From Anadara kagoshimensis (lineage: Eukaryota > Mollusca > Bivalvia > Arcoida > Arcidae): a DNA stretch of 64,000 nucleotides. Below the pieces are notes generated by a model. It did not search any database and was not told where the DNA came from. It was given only the letters and a program-made list of their open reading frames with translations. Both the position numbers and the translations under genes were made by a program. Of this stretch, positions 1-12,299 are shown in pieces. The stretch is taken from positions 17,126,928 to 17,190,927 of the forward strand of contig CM037867.1 in assembly GCA_021292105.1 (NCBI GenBank), in the 5' to 3' direction. Each line of letters starts with the position of its first letter. The stretch's first letter is position 1.

Positions 1-3000
1 AGAAGAACAGTTAGCTATAAGTAGTCAGTTAATTGTAGAAGAAAAGTTAGCTACCAGTAGTCAGTTACTTGTACAAGAACAGTTAGCTATTAGTAGTCGG
101 TTACTTGTAGAAGAACAGTTAGCTATTAGTAGTCGGTTACTTGTAGAAGAACAGTTAGCTATCAGTAGCCAGTTACTTGTAGAAGAAAAGTTAGCCACCA
201 GTAGTTAGTTACTTGTAGAAGAACAGTTAGCTATTAGTAGTCGGTTACTTGTAGAAGAACAGTTAGCTATTAGTAGTCGGTTACTTATAGAAGAAAAGTT
301 AGCTATTAGTAGTCAGTTACTTGTAGAAGAAAAGTTAGCTATTAGTAGTCAGTTACTTGTAGAAGAACAGTTAGCTATTAGTAGGCAGTTACTTGTAAAA
401 GAAAAGTCAGCTATTAGTAGTCAGTTATTTGTAGAAGAAAATTTAGCTATTAGTAGTCAGTTACTTGTAGAAGAACAGTTAGCTATTAGTAGTCGGTTAC
501 TTGTACAAGAACAGTTAGCTATTAGTAGTCGGTTACTTGTAGAAGAAAAGTTAGCTATTAGTAGTCAGTTACTTGTACAAGAACAGTTAGCTATTAGTAG
601 TCAGTTACTTGTAGAAGAACAGTTAGCTATTAGTAGTCAGTTACTTGTAGAAGAAAAGTTAGCTATTAGTAGTCAGTTACTTGTAGAAGAACAGTTAGCT
701 ATTAGTAGGCAGTTACTTGTAAAAGAAAAGTCAGCTATTAGTAGTCAGTTACTTGTAGAAGAAAATTTAGCCACCAGTAGTCAGTTACTTGTACAAGAAC
801 AGTTAGCTATTAGTAGTCGGTTACTTGTAGAAGAACAGTTAGCTATTAGTAGTCAGTTACTTGTAGAAGAACAGTTAGCTATTAGTAGTCAGTTACTTGT
901 AGAAGAACAGTTAGCTATTAGTAGTCAGTTACTTGTAGAAGAACAGTTAGCTATTAGTAGTCAGTTACTTGTAGAAGAACAGTTAGCTATTAGTAGTCAG
1001 TTACTTGTAGAAGAACAGTTAGCTATTAGTAGTCAGTTACTTGTAGAAGAAAAGTTAGCTATTAGTAGTCAGTTACTTGTAGAAGAACAGTTAGCTATTA
1101 GTAGTCAGTTACTTGTAGAAGAAAAGTTAGCTATTAATAGTCAGTTACTTGTAGAAGAACAGTTAGCTATTAGTAGGCAGTTACTTGTAAAAGAAAAGTC
1201 AGCTATTAGTAGTCAGTTACTTGTAGAAGAACAGTTAGCTATTAGTAGTCGCTAACTTGTAGAAGAACAGTTAGCTATTAGTAGTCTGTTACTTGTAGAA
1301 GAACAGTTAGCTATTAGTAGTCAGTTACTTGTAGAAGAACAGTTAGCTATTAGTAGTCAGTTACTTGTAGAAGAAAAGTTAGCTATTAGTAGTCAGTTAC
1401 TTGTAGAAGAACAGTTAGCTATTAGTAGTCAGTTACTTGTCAGTTACATGTAGAAGAAAATTTAGCTACCAGTAGTCAGTTACTTGTAAAAGAAAAGTTA
1501 GCTATTAGTAGTCAGTTACTTGTAGAAGAAAATTTAGCTACCAGTAGTCAGTTACTTGTAGAAAAACAGTTAGCTTTTAGTAGGCAGTTACTTTCGGTTA
1601 CTTGTAGAAGGAAAGTTAGCTATCAGTAGTCAGTTGCTTGTAGAAGAAAAGTTAGCTATTAGTAGTCGGTTACTTGTAAAAGAAAAGTTAGCTATTAGTA
1701 GTCAGTTACTTGTAGAAGAACAGTTAGCTATTAGTAGGCAGTTACTTGTAAAAGAAAAGTCAGCTATTAGTAGTCAGTTATTTGTAGAAGAAAATTTAGC
1801 TACTAGTAGTCAGTTACTTGTAGAAGAACAGTTAGCTATTAGTAGTCGGTTACTTGTACAAGAACAGTTAGCTATTAGTAGTCGGTTACTTGTAGAAGAA
1901 CAGTTAGCTATTAGTAGTCAGTTACTTGTACAAGAACAGTTAGCTATTAGTAGTCAGTTACTTGTAGAAGAACAGTTAGCTATTAGTAGTCAGTTACTTG
2001 TAGAAGAAAAGTTAGCTATTAGTAGTCAGTTACTTGTAGAAGAACAGTTAGCTATTAGTAGGCAGTTACTTGTAAAAGAAAAGTCAGCTATTAGTAGTCA
2101 GTTACTTGTAGAAGAAAATTTAGCCACCAGTAGTCAGTTACTTGTACAAGAACAGTTAGCTATTAGTAGTCGGTTACTTGTAGAAGAACAGTTAGCTATT
2201 AGTAGTCAGTTACTTGTAGAAGAACAGTTAGCTATTAGTAGTCAGTTACTTGTAGAAGAACAGTTAGCTATTAGTAGTCAGTTACTTGTAGAAGAACAGT
2301 TAGCTATTAGTAGTCAGTTACTTGTAGAAGAACAGTTAGCTATTAGTAGTCAGTTACTTGTAGAAGAACAGTTAGCTATTAGTAGTCAGTTACTTGTAGA
2401 AGAACAGTTAGCTATTAGTAGTCAGTTACTTGTAGAAGAACAGTTAGCTATTAGTAGTCAGTTACTTGTAGAAGAAAAGTTAGCTATTAATAGTCAGTTA
2501 CTTGTATCGGAACAGTTAGCTATTAGTAGGCAGTTACTTGTAAAAGAAAAGTCAGCTATTAGTAGTCAGTTACTTGTAGAAGAACAGTTAGCTATTAGTA
2601 GTCGCTTACTTGTAGAAGAACAGTTAGCTATTATTAGTCTGTTACTTGTAGAAGAACAGTTAGCTATTAGTAGTCAGTTACTTGTAGAAGAACAGTTAGC
2701 TATTAGTAGTCAGTTACTTGTAGAAGAAAAGTTAGCTATTAGTAGTCAGTTACTTGTAGAAGAACAGTTAGCTATTAGTAGTCAGTTACTTGTCAGTTAC
2801 ATGTAGAAGAAAATTTAGCTACCAGTAGTCAGTTACTTGTAGAAGAACAGTTAGCTATTAGTAGGCAGTTACCTGTAAAAGAAAAGTTAGCTATTAGTAG
2901 TCAGTTACTTGTAGAAGAAAATTTAGCTACCAGTAGTCAGTTACTTGTAGAAAAACAGTTAGCTATTAGTAGGCAGTTACTTTCGGTTACTTGTAGAAGA

Positions 3001-3190
3001 AAAGTTAGCTATCAGTAGTCAGTTGCTTGTAGAAGAAAAGTTAGCTATCAGTAGTCAGTTGCTTGTAGAAGAAAAGTTAGCTATTAGTAGTCGGTTACTT
3101 GTAAAAGAAAAGTTAGCTATTAGTAGTCAGTTACTTGCAGAAGAAAAGTTAGCTTTTAGTAGTCGGTTACTTGTTAGAGAAAAGCTATGT
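1..3190. repeat. 36-bp minisatellite array with higher-order duplication
   Basis: About 88 tandem copies of a 36-bp unit built from TTACTTGTAGAAGAACAG followed by TTAGCTATTAGTAGTCAG, with variants (AAAAG for ACAG, GGCAG for GTCAG, CAAG for GAAG). The array enters from the left edge of the window and ends near 3190. Variant patterns repeat at a larger scale: the block around 381-1450 recurs about 1353 bp downstream (381 matches 1734; 1441 matches 2794), and the offset grows to 1389 after one extra 36-bp unit (1591 matches 2980). Because 36 is a multiple of three, one frame stays open for 390 codons (1634-2806). I see no sign of a gene there. Confidence 0.95.
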
Positions 3191-4990
3191 GTGACCCCTA
3201 CATGAAGTAACACTTACAAATGTAAAACCTATCACAAATTTAACAAAATAATACCAAACAAGTAGTAACGAACCACAAAATGTAATAAATTTGTCAAAAA
3301 TGTATTAAATGTTGGTCACAAATGTAGCAAAATGAAAAACAGGTAATATCATAATTTTCAACATGGATAATATCTCCGTGATAGTTATTGAATAATAATG
3401 ACAAGCACTGTGGTGTCTCTTGTCCTTGCCGTGTAATTTTAAGACTGTAACCCCACCACCTTGTTGGACTCGGTGTTTTACGTGTACCCATTAGCGACTA
3501 CAGATTCTAAAACGTTCACCAGATTGAATTACTGATATAGTGAACAGTCGTTTTCAGCCAAAACATGGCTATGCGCAAGTCTATATGAAGTTCATGCACG
3601 AGAACATTTATAAGTCGTTATTTTTGCGTGTTTCTTATTGGTGACCTCATCTTCGATCGGTTAAATATCAATTATTTATCGTAATTAATATTCCACTTTC
3701 TGTCTCGGACAGTATATTCGCCACTTTCTGATTTCCGATCATGGTCAGACTTTGGTTTAAACCCACGACCTACGACCGTCGGTACCTAAAAGGTAGAATG
3801 CACGCTCCGATTGTGGAAGATTGCGGGAGTGTAACCTTGTCCGGGTCCCACCAAGCCTCAAAAATGTTATTTAGAAATAAAAGTCATTAGGGTCCTTCGG
3901 ATAAGACCTTAAAACCGATGTTCTGTGCAGCGGTTAACGTGGCACGTTAAAGAATCCTCATATTACAATATCGTTAGCAGAGTCAAATTTTCTGTAACTT
4001 CGCATGTAACTGGCGAAGTCTCGATTTAAGCAAAATATTCATTCAGTCAAAGAATCCATGCTCTTGTGTAAGTTACACTTGACGTGGGATGGACATTGAA
4101 GTTTGCGTATCTATCAACAGTCTGTAATGTGTAATGTGTAATCTTTGTAAAATCGAAATGATCAAAATGTAGCACCTCTATACAGACCTTTGATCAGATG
4201 ACTTCTCGGAGGATGGTTAGAGGCGTATATAACTTGACAATAACAAATAAAATAGAAAAAAAAACTTTGAAAATTGCTAAAGAATAAGAACTACCACTTA
4301 AAACCTATATGAATTGCGAAATATCTTGTCATCTCCGGTTTCATTTGAGTTGTTCATCAAGTCAGTTTCATTAAAATTTTCAATAAGCACTTATTTAAGC
4401 AGATTTTTTAATATTCAAGAATAATTTGGAGAACTTTATTCAATTCTGTGTCCCGGATTAATACCAAATATTCAAAATTTAAAGCTTTCATACGCAAATA
4501 TTCGCTTATACAATCCGTGGGGGAGGGGGTAGTTTCAGGTACAATTTCTATCATTTTTTACATTCAAGACTACTAGCTGGTTATTTTTTTTTAAATATTC
4601 ACTATTCAATTATATCATTATAAACTATAATATATTGTGTATTATTACTGGATATATCTTTGTTTTTTTTTTCGGGTCGGTAAGCTACATGTAATTGATA
4701 CCCAATCGCCTATACTTTACCAGCACGTGTAAAGGTTTTCATTTTGATGAAAAACTCTAATTCAGTCAGTTGGAAACTATTACGATCAGATTCCAATGTA
4801 TACAAATCAGCAGAATGATGAAATTTCAGAATTCTGACAAGTCATACGATTGTGTTTTATTCAATGATGCTGTCTTGAACGAAGTTCGCTAATATCAAAA
4901 TCAGTTTGTGATGTTTTTGATGTTGTAGTGGAGAATGCAATTTTTCAGCTATTGCAGACGAAAGCAAGGCTAATATCATACAGTTTCACA
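3191..4990. other. No gene seen; AT-rich, one SINE fragment
   Basis: No domain or plausible exon was found. Positions 3700-3800 resemble the tRNA-like end of the SINE family seen at 25.8 kb (minus orientation, with a TTTAAACCCACGACC-type B-box region). The rest is AT-rich non-coding sequence. Confidence 0.5.
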
Positions 4991-4998
4991 TAATTTGC

Positions 4999-5310
4999 GC
5001 AAGTTCGTAGGGACGTCACCAGCTATAGGTGAGGAGGCAGAAAGGTTTACCTTCGCAGTATGCTTATAACAATGTAAAGGAAGGGGTGCTTAACGTGCCA
5101 AGCCTGTCGTGACACGCGTACGGGACATCGATTTTAAGGTCTCTTCCGAATGACCTCGCTACTTTCATTTTTAATGCCAAGTTCTTGACGAAAGAACAGT
5201 AACTACTTTTTCAACTCTTGGTAGACCCGGTCAGGGTTCAAACCGAAGACCTGTCACATATGGAGCGAGCACTCTATGCTCCCTAAGGACAAGCGTCCAC
5301 TAATGCATTA
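4999..5310 (-). repeat. tRNA-derived SINE, diverged copy
   Basis: Shares the order of motifs seen in other copies: GACGTCACCAGCTATAGG at one end, TGCCAAGCCTGTCGTGAC in the body, and a tRNA-like end with GGGTTCAAACC and a GAGCGAGCACTCTATGC stretch. Read on the minus strand, the tRNA-like head comes first and the conserved tail (TCACCAGCT complement) last. The related copies are at 25822, 32465, 40362 and 58022. Confidence 0.65.
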
Positions 5311-6111
5311 TTACGTGGATAGTCTCAAATTATCATACTGTTCTTCCTGTTCATTTTACTGACAGTGATTAAGTTATTCGTTTCCTCATTTCACTGAATG
5401 CAAAACGTCATGCGAGAAGTAGAAAACCGCACATTTTAACATTTTGTGTTTAAACACGCACAACGTCCCGCGCTTACAAGGCGTACGGTCTATTACTACA
5501 CCATCGGGGCGATCCAGATTATATCATTTTATTTTTTAACATAAAATAAATAATTTTTTATATACTGTAAATCAAATAAATACAAATTACATCGAAATGT
5601 ATCTTATGAGGTTAACTAATAAAAATAGGAATTCCAAGCTATTTCTCGTTTTTCTTATTAACATTTCAATTAATGCATTTTGTGTTCTAAAAATCAGATT
5701 GACGTATTGTCTGCAACAATTTTTCTTTATGGAATTCTCTATTTCGGAAGACTTTAATTCTGAGCCGCAAAAACTAATTACCAGCAATAAATAGATGAAT
5801 GTTGACACCGGACTTGTGTTTCTGTCGAATGTAGGACGGAATGGGATAGACTAATTGCATCCTCAAATGTGAAGAAGATTCATGCTTATTTATGATTCCA
5901 AATTTCGTAATATTTCGAATAAGCCAGGTCTAAATTTTACATTAATGATCATTCTTTCATATTGGTTCGGCTATACCTTTCTTGGACCTTCAGTCCAGGT
6001 GAGCTGTTGTCTTTGTTCTACTCCGAGCACCAACTCCTCGTACAAAAGATATTGAAACTGCAATTTTGGTTCTCGGAAAAATAAGGAAAATAAAAGTTTG
6101 TTTTATTGACG

Positions 6112-6150
6112 GTGACTCGAACACACACACACACACGCGCGCGCGCGCGT
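6112..6150. repeat. (AC)n/(GC)n microsatellite
   Basis: A run of ACACAC followed by GCGCGC dinucleotides; a second short CACACGCGCGCACACA tract lies near 6388-6405. Confidence 0.9.
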
Positions 6151-6274
6151 GTAGCGGGACTGAGCTAGCCGTGGTGTTGTGGGCGAGATTTCCAAGGTAG
6201 GAAATCGAGGAATGTAGCGGAACTGAGCTAGTCGCATAATAGCTATAGACTGATTTACTGCCAGGCTTTCTGGT

Positions 6275-6370
6275 CCGAAACTTTTAGCCTTGTGGTAGAA
6301 CGCTCGCTTTTCACTCGGAGGTTCGGGTTCGATCCTAAAGCAGGGCACTCGATGAGAAAGTAATTTTTCT
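6275..6370 (+). repeat. tRNA-like SINE head, second type
   Basis: Positions 6283-6340 carry GCCTTGTGGTAGAACGCTCG (A-box-like) and GGTTCGGGTTCGATCC (B box), the two internal RNA polymerase III boxes at tRNA-like spacing. No intact cloverleaf is evident. This differs from the main SINE family in this window and lacks its tail. Confidence 0.5.
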
Positions 6371-6850
6371 GGTGTTTTCCCTGTTACACACACGCGCGCA
6401 CACATATATAATTTAGTTCGAAAGGTGCAGTGGATAAATACATTGGCTCAGAACCATCAGATATGTATTTTACACCTACGAAATTTATTCGAATGTAAAT
6501 GGTGCTTAAAACTCATACAACTCGTTAAGTGTCCATCTTTTATTTCAAACTGAACAGCGGAAAATAAGGCTTTGATATAATTAGATTTAATAAATTCTAT
6601 CATTAAATTCAGATGGTCTATATACAAAGAAATATTATTTTAAAATGTGTAGTTTGACTATTTTCACTATTTTCTAATTTAATATTAAAAATCAAGAAGT
6701 TAAAAACTGATATTTTAAATCAAATTTGCCACATTGTTCGCAACTTTGTCTAGTAGGAAAAATACCACACAAAATCGCATTCATCCTTGGAGTGAAAGAC
6801 TCAATTCAAATTTTCCGAATTTCCATCTATACTTAATAAAAATAATAGAA

Positions 6851-7030
6851 AGATAGGTAAAGTTAGCTACTAGTAACTGGCTACCAGTAGCTGGCTACTT
6901 GTAGAAGAAAAGTTAGCTGCTAGTATCCAGTTAGTTAGCTACTACAAGTCAGATACTTGTTAGAAAAGCTACTAGTAGCTTACTTTTCTTCTACTATTAG
7001 CCAGTTACTAGTAGCTAACTTTACCTATCT
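6851..7030. mobile_element. 180-bp MITE with 33-bp TIRs and 9-bp TSD
   Basis: Perfect 33-bp inverted ends lie at 6851-6883 and 6998-7030 (outer sequence AGATAGGTAAAGTTAGC). They are flanked by an identical 9-bp direct repeat, ATAATAGAA, at 6842-6850 and 7031-7039, which reads as a target-site duplication. There is no coding capacity. A 9-bp duplication is typical of Mutator-like elements, but the superfamily is inferred from that alone. The interior (6898-6933) contains one full 36-bp unit closely matching the minisatellite at 1-3190. Confidence 0.85.
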
Positions 7031-7540
7031 ATAATAGAATGACATTTATAAAAAATAATTTTCTAATTTATACATAAAAATTCGGAATCATAACATATAG
7101 CATGTTTGAGGTGAGTGCTCACTCAAACTATAGGATTAATCAATCCACAACTTCATTAGGTTTGGCTCATAAGAAAGTTCTACACTAACTCAGCATGACA
7201 AAATTAAGTGGTATATACTACATGTACTATCTTTAATGTCGGGTAATGAATTGGGTTTTCTTTAACATTACGCAATGGTTCTTTTGTTTTTGTTGGGTCA
7301 GTAAATTCGATGAACAACCCGTGTCTGAATAGATAGGCTGGTATGTGCTCGTGGGTAGGTTGGTATTTTCTTAGAACACTCTTTAAGGTTAAAATATATT
7401 ATTGTGTTACGGGTATTTAATAATTCTTTGTCTATATCTTTTATCACATGTTAAAAGTTTCTCATACGTCTTTTAAGGCTGGGTGATGTATTTTATACAA
7501 ATTGCTAACATTGTTTAGATATTTCTGTGACTTTATGTTA

Positions 7541-7552
7541 TTATTATTATTA

Positions 7553-7589
<37 letters not shown>

Positions 7590-7590
7590 G
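7541..7590. repeat. (TTA)n microsatellite
   Basis: Tandem TTA/ATT trinucleotides with one interruption (ATTTATT). Confidence 0.95.
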
Positions 7591-7599
7591 ACTTACACA

Positions 7600-8500
7600 A
7601 TAGAACACTACATTAACATTTCAATACGACGGTTATAAACCTTTATTTGCATGTTAAGAGACAAGAAGCTAACTTTATTGAAAATCAGTAAAATTTGTCC
7701 ATAATGTAATGAAGAACCTCGCAGATCAACGATAGTTCATACAAAATGTACATGTATATGTTTTGTATTATCATTGGAATTATTACAAATTGATAAATTA
7801 AAGCCAGTGACAATACATTATGTATTAAAATTAATAAACAGTTTTTACTTCATGTATTTTATAAAAGATTTGGATTGAAACTCATGTTTTCCATAGCAAA
7901 TTAATACAAAGTAACTTATTTGTTTATAATAATGATAATATGGAAGAAGACATTTTTATTCATTCTTCCATACCTAGACAAAGAAAAAGATTTATGTAAG
8001 GATCGGATAATAAGTCTTATATCATCACAAATAGAAACATTATTTGGTGACAGTAAGGAGTTACAATTTGATGGTCAATAACAACCCCCACTGTGTAATG
8101 TGCCATTAACCAAATGTTCTCATTTCCTCTGTATCAAACAGGCAATTTTGTTCACTTTTAACTCTTGAGGGGAAAGAACGCACATCGCTGAAACAACTCT
8201 TAAAATCAAGTACATGTATGTCGGACATCAAATCTATGACAGATAGTGAAGTAATCATTCTATTGATATCGTGCAAAAAGATCATGAAAGAATAATACAA
8301 AGTGAAGAAAGTGTGGCTACATTGTACTTTCCTGATTATTATTTAATATATAGACAGGTTTTCAGTATCAGATGGTGTGCGCGCTTACTGGAGTTAATGG
8401 CGAAAAATTTCATGTGTTTCCGATTTTTCGTAGTAACATTATAATGCATCAATAGATATATTTTATAATGGAATATTATTCATCAAAATGTATGTGATTA
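7600..8500. other. No gene seen
   Basis: AT-rich sequence without recognisable domains, splice-flanked exons or repeats. Short open frames here have no coding signature. Confidence 0.4.
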
Positions 8501-8504
8501 TTAT

Positions 8505-10070
8505 TAAAAACGTAAAAATGTCATCTTTTTGGAAAGTCAAAAGATTTGGATATGTTAAAAAAAGTTGTATTTTGTACAGCAAAATATATAAAAAGGCTAG
8601 GAAAGGTCATCTTTTGGAAGGTCAAAAGATGTGGATATGTCAAAAAGGTTATATTTTGTTGTACAAAATGTGTAGAAAGGCCTTCCAAAAGGTCATCTTT
8701 TTGGAAGGTCAAAAGATTTGGTCATGTCACGAAAGGTCATATTTTGCAGTACAAAATGTATAGAAAGGCTAAAAAAGGTCATCTTTTGGAAGGTTAAAAG
8801 ATTTGGATATGTCACGAAAGATCACATTTTGTAGTACAAAATGTATAGAAAGGCTAGGAAAGGTCATCTTTTGGAAGGTCAAAAGATTTGGATATGTCAT
8901 AAAAGGTCATATTTTGTAGTACAAAATGTATAGAAAGGCTAGGAAAGGTCATCTTTTGGAAGGTTAAAAGATTTGGATATGTCATAAAAGGTCATATTTT
9001 GTAGTACAAAATGTATAGAAAGGCTAGGAAAGGTCATCTTTTGGAAGGCCTAAAGCTGTGGATATGTCATAAAAGGTCATATATTGTAGTACAAAATGTA
9101 TAGAAAGGCTAGGAAAGGTCATCTTTTGGAAGGTCTAAAGCTGTGGATATGTCATAAAAGGTCATATTTTGTAGTACAAAATATAGAAAGGCTGGAAAGG
9201 TCATCTTTGGAAGGTCAAAAGATTTGGATATGTCATAAAAGGTCATATTTAGTACAAAATATATAGAAAGGCTGGAAAGGTCATCTTTTGGAAGAGCAAA
9301 AGATTTGGATATGTCATAAAAGGTCATATTTTGTAGTACAAAATATATAGAAAGGCTAGGAAAGGTCATATTTTCGAAGGTTAAAAGATGAGGATATGTC
9401 ATAAAAGGTCATATTTTGTAGTACAAAATATATAGAAAGGCTGGGAAAGGTCATCTTTTGGAAGGTCAAAAGATTTGGATATGTCATAAAAGGTCATATT
9501 TTGTAGTACAAAATATATAGAAAGGCTAGGAAAGGTAATCTTTTGGAAGGTCAAAAGATTTGGATATGTCATAAAAGGTCAAATTTTGTAGTACAAAATA
9601 TATAGAAAGGCTAGGAAAGGTCATCTTTTGGAAGATCAAAAGAGGTGGATATGTCATAAAAGGTCATATTTTGTAGTACAAAATGTGTAGAAAGGCTAAG
9701 AAAGGTAATCTTTTGGAAGGTCAAAAGATTTGGATATGTCATAAAAGGTCATATTTTGTAGTACAAAATATATAGAAAGGCCAGGAAAGGTCATCTTTTG
9801 GAAGGTCAAAAGATTTGGATATGTCATAAAAGGTATATTTTGTAGTACAAAATATATAGAAAGGCTAGGAAAGGTCATCTTTTGGAAGGTCTAAAGCTGT
9901 GGATATGTCATGAAAGGTCATATTTTGCTGTACAAAATGTTTAGAAAGGCTAGAAAAGGTAATCTTTTGGAAGGTCCAAAGATGTAGATATGTCATAAAA
10001 GGCCATATTTTGCTGTACAAAATGTATAGAAAGATATATTAGATGTGGATATATCAGAAAAGTCCAACTC
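8505..10070. repeat. 85-bp tandem repeat with two hairpins per unit
   Basis: About 18 units of 85 bp (for example GGTCATC-type starts at 9449, 9534 and 9619). Each unit contains ATCTTTTG...CAAAAGAT, 8-bp inverted arms around a 6-nt loop, and ATTTTGTAGTACAAAAT, 7-bp arms around AGT. Units decay after about 10080, with degenerate copies to about 10400. Several short open frames on both strands come only from the repeat. Confidence 0.93.
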
Positions 10071-10399
10071 TTGTCGCATATAATCTATTGAAAGGTTAGC
10101 AAAAGGTAATCTTTTGGAAAATCAAAAGGTGTAGGTATGCCACAAAAGGTCAAAATGTGATGTATAAAACATATAAAAAGGCCTACAAAGATAAACTTTT
10201 GGAAGGCTAAAATGTCAAAAAAGGTGAAATTTTATTGAACAATATGTGATAAAAGTGAGCCATTTGTAAATTACAAAAGGTATACAAAAGATCATTTTTC
10301 GACACCTTTCCAAAAAGTTGGATATGTGATCAAAAGACAATGAAAGCTTTATAAAAGATGGTCTTTTATTAACCTTTTGACTACATTAAAAGGTGATAT

Positions 10400-11170
10400 T
10401 TCGCCCAGTGCATCCCGTAGCAGACATGATCTCTTTTACATAGCACTCTATACTCTCTTAATAAACACACTATAAGCAGGATAAGCAAGTATTCAAAATA
10501 TTGATAGAAAACTTATGCCATTGTCTGTACCATATTCGACTTTAAAGACAGCTTTTAGTTGGCATCATTCTGACGTACAAATACAAATAAGAAACACGAA
10601 TTCAATCAGTTTCGTAACAGTTACTGTTTAAGCTCACTAAAATAGATGACATTCACATATTCAGAATCTTTTAGTATTAATTTAAATAAAGCCATCTATA
10701 TATATATGTATGTTAAATTGATTGATATGTCTACAGGTTTTGATCTAGAATAAAGGAAAAATTCAGCATTTAATTACAAAAATAATGTTTTGTGTATCGT
10801 TTTTAATATTTTTGTTATGACACGAAATTTTAAAAGAAAGATATATAACAACACATTAACATAATACCAGAACAATGCTTCTAAGTCAGTAAGCAATACA
10901 TGATTCTAAAATATAACATTTTTACTCTTAACTTCTTTATCAATTCAACTATGAAATAGATGTTAATTATAACAATAAAGTTACACCTACCGACAATCTA
11001 CTTTTTCTTTTTATAAATATACCACCGTCATCATTGATTAAGTCTCACCTGAGGGGTTATTTAATATATCTTATGAAGGGTAAATAGTCAAACTTATAGT
11101 CAAAACAATCACAATTGACTGCAAAGATCGACATATTTGTCCCCAAAATACTACAACTAAATGTTCAGGT
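10400..11170. other. No gene seen downstream of the last lectin exon
   Basis: AT-rich sequence with no domains. It lies beyond the predicted polyadenylation signal of the minus-strand gene, so it is probably intergenic. Confidence 0.4.
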
Positions 11171-11178
11171 ACTGTATA

Positions 11179-11184
11179 TTTATT
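11179..11184 (-). terminator. Possible AATAAA polyadenylation signal
   Basis: AATAAA on the minus strand, about 290 nt after the predicted stop codon at 11471. Position and sequence fit; with such AT-rich DNA a chance hit is possible. Confidence 0.3.
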
Positions 11185-11470
11185 AAATGCTTTAATTATC
11201 GCAAACGTATAACGGGAAAAGGTTGGTCATGACCATGAAGGTTTTCATTTAGTCCCTTTTCAATGCCATATCATGCAAATTCAGTAATAATATTCAATGT
11301 TTAAATTACCTGTGGTCCAAATAGTAAGATGTAAATGATGTCATTACCTTGGTTTTTAATAAAATTACCATCTAGTAGTATTTGAAAAAATAAAGACCGA
11401 TTAAATCCGATTTGCATGGAACTACGTTTTTGCATCCTCTTTGTCCGACAGTCCTTTTTGTACCACGGTA

Positions 11471-11522
11471 TCAGTCGCGCACTGTCCGCTTGGAACAAAA
11501 AGTTTTGTAAATTCGCGCCAGA
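11471..11522 (-). CDS. Terminal exon of last CTLD
   Basis: Acceptor TTTCTTGACTAAG precedes the exon. One nucleotide completes the codon split at the previous donor (TG+T = Cys). The peptide then reads LARIYKTFCSKRTVRD and stops at TGA 11473-11471. The result is Cys-x8-Cys, the spacing expected for the last two cysteines of a C-type lectin-like fold. The exon is short and the phase is the main support. An overlapping open frame (11561-11301) is judged to be a shadow. Confidence 0.5.
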
Positions 11523-12051
11523 CTTAGTCAAGAAATATCGCTGTTGTGTGTAGCATAGCATGTGAAATGGGGTCTATTACACAATCATTAACCATTTTAA
11601 ATTTCTCTCAGTTTTGAATGATGACCTTTAAATTCTTTGTCTGATATGAAAATCGTAGTTATACAAATATTTTTTGTAATTACAATACACTTGAGTACAC
11701 AGAAACAAAAAGTACGGTTTTCCAGACACTTATAATGTTATTCTTTTGCATATGTCCTTGACGTTTGAATACATGAAATTCATAAAATTATGAAAAATGT
11801 CCGCAAATCATTACCTTCAATGTATAAATATCAGTGTATATATAAAACATAGTTTTCATTCTATATATATATATACTAAATCAGTAGAAATGCATAGTAA
11901 TTTGTTGTTTCGGTAACATAAATGTAATATTGAATTGGCAATGACAACAATATATCGATTTATAAATACGTTACACGTTAATATACCATACAACACAAAT
12001 CTTTTGGTGATATTAGACTTCAATAATGCAAAGTTTTACATCTAATTATAC

Positions 12052-12289
12052 CATTTATAAATTAGTTTTTCAGAAATGTAATTTTTAGATACAAGATCAG
12101 CGCATTCATCTCTACCATACGCATCCCATCTAAAATTACTTATCGTAGAATCATAATAACCACAAATGTCCGAATGATCCGGTTGACCTTCAATCCAGTT
12201 AGTATATGTAGCTGGTTTCTGTGTACTTAACCAAATCCAAATATCATTTTCCTTTACTAAACCAATCCAGTAAGAATACCCTTTTGATT
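12052..12289 (-). CDS. CTLD exon, central/C-terminal part
   Basis: Acceptor TTTCTTTAG; the donor is GTATAA after TG at 12052. The peptide begins SKGYSYWIGLVKE and has the WIGL hallmark, then a W-rich loop (WIWLSTQKPATYTNW), EGQPDHSD and the cysteine segment GRDECADL. EGQPD replaces the EPN/QPD sugar-binding loop pattern; QPD in classical lectins favours galactose, but binding here is only inference. It joins the exon at 15432 in matching phase (G+AA = Glu) and the exon at 11522 for its last cysteines. It lies immediately before an intron holding the 66-bp array. Confidence 0.8.
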
Positions 12290-12299
12290 CTAAAGAAAA

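Noticed and set aside
1634..2806. 390-codon open frame as a gene
   Set aside because: It is entirely 36-bp repeat, has no start context, splice partner or non-repeat flank, and the sister block carries stops at equivalent places.
3294..3491. 65-codon minus-strand frame
   Set aside because: No domain, no splice context, ordinary length for chance in this window.
6103..6405. 100-codon minus-strand frame
   Set aside because: It spans a dinucleotide repeat and a tRNA-like SINE head; no coding signal.
9109..9402. Minus-strand frame in the 85-bp array
   Set aside because: Pure satellite; other frames in the array are equally open.
11301..11561. 86-codon minus-strand frame as a gene
   Set aside because: It overlaps the predicted terminal CTLD exon in another frame and has no recognisable domain.
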